This document shows, piece by piece, positions 59,255-64,000 of a stretch of 64,000 nt of DNA. The stretch is taken from the NCBI RefSeq assembly GCF_004331695.1, contig NZ_SJSL01000003.1, positions 124,001 through 188,000 of the forward strand, given 5' to 3'. Made by a program: the position numbers and the translations under genes. The first letter of the stretch is position 1. Each line of letters opens with the position of its first letter. Under the pieces are notes generated by a model, which was not told the DNA's origin, did not search any database, and saw only the letters and a program-made list of their open reading frames with translations. This DNA is from Pedobacter psychroterrae. GTDB taxonomy: Bacteria; Bacteroidota; Bacteroidia; Sphingobacteriales; Sphingobacteriaceae.

Positions 59255-60526
59255 ATGAACATGACTGAAAAAGTATTGGCAGTAATCCTTGGCGGTGGCC
59301 AGGGTTCAAGGTTGTCTCCGCTTACACAAACGCGCTCCAAACCTGCTGTACCGATTGCAGGTAAATATCGGCTTGTCGATATTCCGATTTCCAACTGTCT
59401 GAACTCGGGAATCCACCGTATGTTTGTTTTAACACAGTTTAACTCTGCTTCGCTCAACAAGCACATTAAGAATACCTATCATTTCAGTCACTTTAGCCTG
59501 GCTTTTGTGGATATTCTGGCGGCTGAACAAACACCTGAAAATCCAACCTGGTTTCAGGGAACAGCAGATGCAGTAAGGCAAACCATGCATCATTTGCTAA
59601 ACCATGAGTTTGAATATGTACTTATCCTGTCTGGCGATCAGTTGTACCAGATGGATTTTGAGCCGATGGTACAGGCACATATAGATGCGGGAGTGAAAGT
59701 GACCCTTGCTACCATACCGGTAAATGCTAAAGATGCCCCGGACTTTGGGATCCTTAAATCAGATGAGCGGAACATCATTACTTCGTTCATTGAGAAGCCA
59801 AAAACCAATCTCGAAGACTGGACTTCAGATACAGGTCCGGAAATGCATGCCGAAGGGAAGGATTATTTAGCTTCAATGGGTATTTATATCTTCAACAGAG
59901 ACCTGCTGATTAAGATCTTTGCAGAAAATGCAGATGAGAAGGATTTTGGTAAAGAGATCATTCCCAGAATGCTTACTGAGCACGATGTTTTGAGCTATCA
60001 GTATGATGGGTACTGGACGGATATAGGAAATATATCTTCTTTCTTTGAAGCCAATCTCGGATTGACAGACGACATTCCTAAGTTCAATTTATTTGACAGC
60101 CATCACAGTATATTCACCCGTGCACGTATGTTGCCGCCGTCAAAAATACTGGGTACCACACTAGATAAAACCATTATCGCAGAGGGCTGTATTTTAGAAG
60201 CTAAAAGCATCAAACATGCAGTTATCGGCATCCGGGCACGTATCGGAACAGGTACACATATCGAAAGCTGTTACATCATGGGCAGTGATAAATACCAGAC
60301 CCTGATAGAAATAGAAGAGGAAAAAGGAAAGAAACCGTTGATAGGAATCGGTGATAACTGTAAAATAGTGAATGCCATAATTGACAAGAACAGCAGGATA
60401 GGGGATGACGTAGAAATCATTGGAGGAGCTCATTTGCCTGACGGCGATTTTCCCCTGTACACTGTTAAGGATGGTATCGTAGTGGTTAAAAAAGGAGCCG
60501 TTATACCAAATGGCACTAAGATCTAA
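59255..60526 (+). CDS. glgC: Glucose-1-phosphate adenylyltransferase
   Basis: GlgC makes ADP-glucose from ATP and glucose 1-phosphate, the committed step of glycogen synthesis. This 423-residue protein has the nucleotidyltransferase loop AVILGGGQGSRLSPLTQTRSKPAVP, YRLVDIPISNCLNSGI, WFQGTADAVRQ with the ATP site, SGDQLYQMD with the catalytic Asp, and the substrate segment SFIEKPK. A left-handed beta-helix follows from about residue 300. The start at 59255 was chosen because it follows the glgA stop by 5 bp and matches the family; an upstream frame to 59204 would overlap glgA. Confidence 0.94.
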   Translation: MNMTEKVLAVILGGGQGSRLSPLTQTRSKPAVPIAGKYRLVDIPISNCLNSGIHRMFVLTQFNSASLNKHIKNTYHFSHFSLAFVDILAAEQTPENPTWFQGTADAVRQTMHHLLNHEFEYVLILSGDQLYQMDFEPMVQAHIDAGVKVTLATIPVNAKDAPDFGILKSDERNIITSFIEKPKTNLEDWTSDTGPEMHAEGKDYLASMGIYIFNRDLLIKIFAENADEKDFGKEIIPRMLTEHDVLSYQYDGYWTDIGNISSFFEANLGLTDDIPKFNLFDSHHSIFTRARMLPPSKILGTTLDKTIIAEGCILEAKSIKHAVIGIRARIGTGTHIESCYIMGSDKYQTLIEIEEEKGKKPLIGIGDNCKIVNAIIDKNSRIGDDVEIIGGAHLPDGDFPLYTVKDGIVVVKKGAVIPNGTKI

Positions 60527-61884
60527 AACTGATACTTAAATACCAGAGAGAAAGTTGTTTTCTCAAATGGAGTGGAGGACACCTCTAAACTCCCCATATG
60601 CATCTTCATAATGTTTCGGGTAATGGTAAGGCCAATACCCGAACCATTTTTTCTTGTGGTAAAGAAGGGCACAAAGATCTTTTCCACTAGATCGGCCTCA
60701 ATGCCTTTTCCATTATCACTCACTTCCAGGAATAGCTTGTTTTGATCCAACCTGTAGTTAATTTCAATGATTGGGTTTTCAATATCTTCCAGTGCATAAA
60801 TGCTGTTGGTAACCAGGTTGATCAATGCTTGCTCTATCAGCTTCAGGTCTATCTGTATACTGATTTTTGAAGCCGTTTGTTCCACCTTCAGTCTGATGTT
60901 ACGTCCGGAGGCAAAAGGCATCATCAGCACTTTAATGTGCTGCAAGATTTCGCCGATGGTATGGTGCTGCAGTTGAGGGGTTGGCAGTTCAGCTATCAAA
61001 CGGTAATCCTTCACAAAATCAAGTAATCCTTCTGATCTTCTTTTTATCGTTTGGATGGCTGGTTTTAGGTCTTCCAGTTCGGCGTAGTTTAAGGTCTGTT
61101 TGCCCGCAATCATGCTATTTACCGTGTCTGAAAGCGAACTGATCGGGGTAATGGAGTTCAATATCTCATGTGAGATGACGCCGATCAGCCTGTTCCACGC
61201 TTCTGTCTCTTTCTGTTCTATTTCATCCTTAATGTTCTGAAAAGAGATGATCGTATAATCTGTGAGGTACAAGTTCAAAGGAATAATTTCTGTAGACAGC
61301 TGGATTAATTTATCCTGTAGCTTAAGTTCGATGAACTTCTTGCCGCCCTTTGCGATGTTGACAATTTCATTGGCAAACTGAGGGATATGCCCTTCCAGTC
61401 GCCGCCAGTATTTATAAGCAGGAATCCCTAACAAATTGGTTGCCGCCTGGTTAAAAAATACGATTTCAGATAGTTTCGGGTCTTTTCCATAGTCCTTCAC
61501 TACTATTACTCCTACCGGCACCTGTTCCAAAATAGTTTTGATCAACTGAAACATCGAATCTTTTTCCAGCTGTATGTCTTTATGGATCTGGATGATGTCA
61601 TTAAACGACTCATATAGTTCAGGAAAGCTTCCTTTAGTAACTTTATTTTTAAAATTCAGGGTGCTGTCACGGGTTTTTACTGCCAGGATGAATCTTTTGA
61701 TGTCTTCCCTGATCTGGTTGATATAAAAATATAAACTAAAGATGCAGCTCAGCAAGAGGACACTCAGACCTATGATGGTAAACCACAGTTCGGTAGTCCT
61801 GATAAGATGTACCAGAAAAAAGGCCAGTAGGTTGATCACCAGTAACCTGATGATCAGTCTGAAGGTAAACCGTTGGTAAAACAT
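60523..61884 (-). CDS. NtrY/NtrB-like sensor histidine kinase
   Basis: This 453-residue kinase has two N-terminal helices (about 10-30 and 33-57), a PAS-like domain (about 105-220, PVGVIVVKDYGKDPKLSEIVFFNQAA split at GVIVVKDYGK), the phosphoacceptor H239 in GVISHEILNSITPISSL and an ATPase domain with LVTNSIYALEDI (N box), VSDNGKGIEADL and GSGIGLTITRNIM. HEILNSITP is of the NtrB/NtrY type, which fits the NtrC-class regulator encoded directly upstream. The start at 61884, just after the regulator stop, is preferred over a longer frame from 61926. Confidence 0.9.
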   Translation of the reverse strand: MFYQRFTFRLIIRLLVINLLAFFLVHLIRTTELWFTIIGLSVLLLSCIFSLYFYINQIREDIKRFILAVKTRDSTLNFKNKVTKGSFPELYESFNDIIQIHKDIQLEKDSMFQLIKTILEQVPVGVIVVKDYGKDPKLSEIVFFNQAATNLLGIPAYKYWRRLEGHIPQFANEIVNIAKGGKKFIELKLQDKLIQLSTEIIPLNLYLTDYTIISFQNIKDEIEQKETEAWNRLIGVISHEILNSITPISSLSDTVNSMIAGKQTLNYAELEDLKPAIQTIKRRSEGLLDFVKDYRLIAELPTPQLQHHTIGEILQHIKVLMMPFASGRNIRLKVEQTASKISIQIDLKLIEQALINLVTNSIYALEDIENPIIEINYRLDQNKLFLEVSDNGKGIEADLVEKIFVPFFTTRKNGSGIGLTITRNIMKMHMGSLEVSSTPFEKTTFSLVFKYQF

Positions 61885-61885
61885 A

Positions 61886-63256
61886 CTAAAGATCAAATTT
61901 TTCAATGCGCCTGTACAATGCCGCACGTGTTAAACCCAGATCAGCGGCAGCCCTGGATATATTTCCCTTGTGCTTGTCTATAGCCTTCTGTACCATTAAT
62001 TTCTCCATTTCTTCCAGTCCCATATCAGTTTGTAAGGGAGCATTGCCCCCAAATCTATTGGGCATCAGCTGCAGGTCGCTGCTTACTATTTCTTGTCCTT
62101 CAGACATGATCACGGCGCGTTCTATCACATGCTGAAGTTCGCGGACATTGCCCGGCCAATGGTAATTCAGCAAGGTAGTTTCTGCTTTTGGCTCAAATCT
62201 CAATATGCCTTTATGGTATTTGCCAGCAAAACTGCTGAGGAAATGACTGGCCAATAGTATGATGTCAGTGCCACGCTGCGCCAGTCCGGGCAGCAAGAGC
62301 TCAACCGTATTTATTCTAAACAAAAGATCTTGCCTAAAGGTGCCTTTAGCTACCATCTCATTCAACGGCATGTTGGTGGCAGTGATGAGCCTTACGTTTA
62401 TTTTTCGCTCTTTACTCTCTCCAAGCCGGGTTACCGTCCGGTTTTGCAGTACGCTTAATAGCTTGGCCTGAAGTGGTAAGGAGAGATTGCCTATTTCGTC
62501 CAGGAATATGGTACCTCCTTCGGCCATTTCAAAACGCCCCGGCTTATCCTCTTTAGCATCCGTAAAAGCACCCTTTGCATAACCAAAAAGTTCACTTTCA
62601 AAGAGATTTTCATTTAGCGACCCTAAGTCCACATGCATAAACAGCTGGTTTCTTCTTGTCGAAAGTCTGTGCATTTCATACGCAAAAACCTGCTTTCCCG
62701 TCCCGTTTTCACCCAATATCAGTACATTGGCATCAGTTGGCGCTACTTTGATCAGGGTGTTTTGCAAATGCCTGATCGGATCGGAAGTACCCACTATATT
62801 CTCAAACTGCCGGTTGATGTCCTTTTGCAGGGATGAATGGATTTTTTCCAGTTTTTTTATCTTTTTGTTAGACTGCCTCAGCTTCGATGCAGCAGACAGT
62901 GTGGCAAATAGCTTTTCATTTTCCCAGGGTTTGAGAATGAAATCAGTAGCTCCTTTTTTGATGGCCTGAACGGCAAGTTCGACATTGCCATAAGCAGTCA
63001 TCAGAATTACCACATAGTCCTTGTCAATGGAGAGGATGTGTTCCAGCCAGTAGAGACCTTCGCGCCCGTCACTGGCACCTTTTTGATAATTCATGTCAAG
63101 CAAGACAATATCTACCTCATTGCGGCTTAGCAATACGTTGAGCTCTTTTGGTGATTTACAGGTCAGTACCTGGTTGAAGTGCTGTTTCAGAAACAGCCTT
63201 GCACTCAGTAGGATATCGTCATCATCATCAATTACCAATACGTTTGCGTCTATCAT
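61886..63256 (-). CDS. NtrC-family sigma-54 response regulator
   Basis: This 456-residue activator has a receiver domain (1-125) with acidic pocket DDDDD near 10-14 and phosphoacceptor D54 in IVLLDMNY, an AAA+ domain (about 150-385) and a Fis-type helix-turn-helix (about 415-456, NISRAAADLGLTRAALYRRI). The AAA+ motifs are GENGTGKQ (182-189), the sigma-54-contacting loop GAFTDA (229-234; the canonical form is GAFTGA) and GTIFLDEIG. When phosphorylated it should activate sigma-54 promoters. The divergent HlyD-type gene has such a promoter and paired upstream sites, so it is the likely target. Confidence 0.94.
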   Translation of the reverse strand: MIDANVLVIDDDDDILLSARLFLKQHFNQVLTCKSPKELNVLLSRNEVDIVLLDMNYQKGASDGREGLYWLEHILSIDKDYVVILMTAYGNVELAVQAIKKGATDFILKPWENEKLFATLSAASKLRQSNKKIKKLEKIHSSLQKDINRQFENIVGTSDPIRHLQNTLIKVAPTDANVLILGENGTGKQVFAYEMHRLSTRRNQLFMHVDLGSLNENLFESELFGYAKGAFTDAKEDKPGRFEMAEGGTIFLDEIGNLSLPLQAKLLSVLQNRTVTRLGESKERKINVRLITATNMPLNEMVAKGTFRQDLLFRINTVELLLPGLAQRGTDIILLASHFLSSFAGKYHKGILRFEPKAETTLLNYHWPGNVRELQHVIERAVIMSEGQEIVSSDLQLMPNRFGGNAPLQTDMGLEEMEKLMVQKAIDKHKGNISRAAADLGLTRAALYRRIEKFDL

Positions 63257-63296
63257 ATTTCCAGTTTAAGCTTGCGTATCCCAAAATTACTGAAAG

Positions 63297-63333
63297 TGTT
63301 CGATGATGTACAGAGAGTGTCCGATAATGAACG
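63297..63333. promoter_or_regulatory. Paired upstream sites for the NtrC-type regulator
   Basis: TGTTCGATGATGTACA (63297-63312) and TGTCCGATAATGAACG (63318-63333) share the form TGTYCGATRATGWACR with a partial dyad, and are 21 bp apart (two turns). They lie about 90-125 bp before the expected sigma-54 start site, the usual distance for enhancer sites. Confidence 0.55.
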
Positions 63334-63395
63334 ATATTTTCTTGGTGCTTGGGTTAATTACCTGATAATGTGTAATATAAAATGATATTTATCAA

Positions 63396-63411
63396 TTGGC
63401 ATATACTTGGC
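63396..63411 (+). promoter_or_regulatory. Sigma-54 promoter of the HlyD-type gene
   Basis: TTGGCATATACTTGGC has GG at 63398-63399 and GC at 63410-63411 with exactly 10 bp between, the defining -24/-12 spacing (consensus TGGCAC-N5-TTGCA). The start site is expected near 63423, giving a 17-nt leader before the ATG at 63440. Confidence 0.75.
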
Positions 63412-63439
63412 ATAAACAGATAAGTACAGAAATAAAAAA

Positions 63440-64000
63440 ATGGATAAGATCATAGAGAAAAAGAGATTCAATAAGAAAACCATCCTGACAATTGCCGGGG
63501 TCGTCCTTTTTGTGGCTCTTGTGGCATACGGTTATAATTTGTCTTTAAGCAAGGTCTATAAAGCTGATGCCGATAAGGTAACAGTCAGCAAAGTGATCTA
63601 TGGAGATTTTGAAGATGTGGTATTGTTAAATGCCAGCGTTGTTCCGCTTACCTCAGTCATAGTAAGTTCTCCTGAAGGTGGTACAGTAGCAGAGATTTTT
63701 ACAGAAAATGGCGCCAGCGTAGAGAAAGGGACGCCACTGTTGCGGATTGCCAATCCAAATGCGTTATCCAGCTACACATCCAGTGAAACGAGTATAACCG
63801 AGCAGATCAACCAATTACGCAAGCTAAGACTTGACCTGGAGCAAAACCAGCGGGTGATGAGCCAGGATATGATGGAGATTGAGAACAGTCTGAGGACCGC
63901 AACGAGAAAGTATAAAATAGACAGTACACTCTACTCAAAAAAGGTGATTACCCAACAGGAGTTTAATATCTCCAGTCAGGATTATGAATATTATGAGGGC
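63440..64000 (+). CDS. HlyD-family periplasmic adaptor, 3' partial
   Basis: The first 187 codons of a membrane-fusion protein are present and the gene runs off the window. A basic N-terminus is followed by a membrane helix (about 15-32, ILTIAGVVLFVALVAYGYNL). Next come beta-rich segments (KVIYGDFEDVVLLNASVVP) and a biotinyl-lipoyl-like half motif (VSSPEGGTVAEIFTENGASVEKG split at GGTVAEIFTENGASV), then a coiled-coil hairpin (LRKLRLDLEQNQRVMSQDMM). Such adaptors link an inner-membrane ABC or RND transporter to an outer-membrane channel. MacB-type permease and ATPase genes would be expected downstream (inference). Expression is probably sigma-54 dependent. Confidence 0.88.
   Translation, partial: MDKIIEKKRFNKKTILTIAGVVLFVALVAYGYNLSLSKVYKADADKVTVSKVIYGDFEDVVLLNASVVPLTSVIVSSPEGGTVAEIFTENGASVEKGTPLLRIANPNALSSYTSSETSITEQINQLRKLRLDLEQNQRVMSQDMMEIENSLRTATRKYKIDSTLYSKKVITQQEFNISSQDYEYYEG

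Noticed and set aside
1..64000. CRISPR array, insertion sequence, prophage or tRNA genes
   Set aside because: No regularly spaced repeats, transposase, integrase or phage gene and no tRNA-like fold were recognised when reading the gaps; a tRNA or Rfam scan was not possible.

Overview
The window looks like chromosome of a Bacteroidota bacterium of the Sphingobacteriaceae type (Pedobacter-like). Reasons: a type IX secretion triad (PorP/SprF, OmpA/PD40 and a type B sorting domain), a GLPGLI protein beside an outer-membrane receptor, a DUF4290 protein, M56/BlaI pairs with SusC-plug-like tails, and promoters of the Bacteroidota kind (TTG, 19-21 bp, TAnnTTTG). No rRNA, tRNA, insertion sequence, phage gene or CRISPR array was recognised. 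Coding density is high and nearly every gene is a normal chromosomal one. The first and last genes run off the window.

Layout. 1-5406: a very large secreted or surface protein (5' end missing) and a fibronectin type III protein. 5480-7928: ispE, an OsmC protein and an O-succinylhomoserine sulfhydrylase-type enzyme. 7931-11020 (minus): a small membrane protein and a secreted HExxH metallopeptidase/beta-propeller/barrel protein. 11473-14597 (minus): tgt, an LptF/G permease and an EamA transporter. 14676-16471: a membrane glycosyltransferase and rsmG. 16478-18480 (minus): a BlaI repressor and an M56 membrane peptidase. 18625-21226: dprA and a cystathionine beta-synthase. 21229-25655 (minus): uvrD/pcrA, DUF4290 and murA. 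26035-38231 (minus): a 12-kb co-directional run that starts with the type IX triad, continues with two PH-domain proteins and ends with an ABC polysaccharide exporter (Wzm, Wzt) and two glycosyltransferases. 38379-39749: an M20 dipeptidase. 39959-43565 (minus): a second blaI with two tandem M56 paralogues. 43776-47272: a divergent TonB-dependent-receptor-like protein and its GLPGLI partner. 47294-49393: a GH25 muramidase and a convergent dipeptide epimerase. 49518-52844: pstSCAB. 52875-55400: a DUF255 thioredoxin-like protein and a SlyD-like isomerase. 55450-57762 (minus): an FtsX/LolD-type ABC system with a His-rich loop and a DUF3299-like protein. 57843-60526: glgA and glgC. 60523-63256 (minus): an NtrC-type response regulator and histidine kinase, divergent from an HlyD-type adaptor that starts at 63440.

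The most interesting material is regulatory. Both blaI genes have the same control design: two 14-bp operators of the form ACTAN-N4-NTAGT, centred exactly 20 bp apart and lying over the promoter, but with different half-site bases (one set forms a perfect 42-bp palindrome). Their M56 partners keep HExxH but end in segments resembling TonB C-terminal and SusC plug signatures, which suggests an envelope-sensing module rather than beta-lactam sensing. pstS has three T(T/C)AAC repeats at 11-bp steps next to its -7 element, like a Pho box. The HlyD gene has an exact GG-N10-GC sigma-54 promoter and two 16-bp upstream sites 21 bp apart, beside a sigma-54 activator gene. Two essential enzymes carry notable substitutions: MurA has Asp where the fosfomycin-target Cys should be, and Tgt lacks the zinc-binding cysteines.
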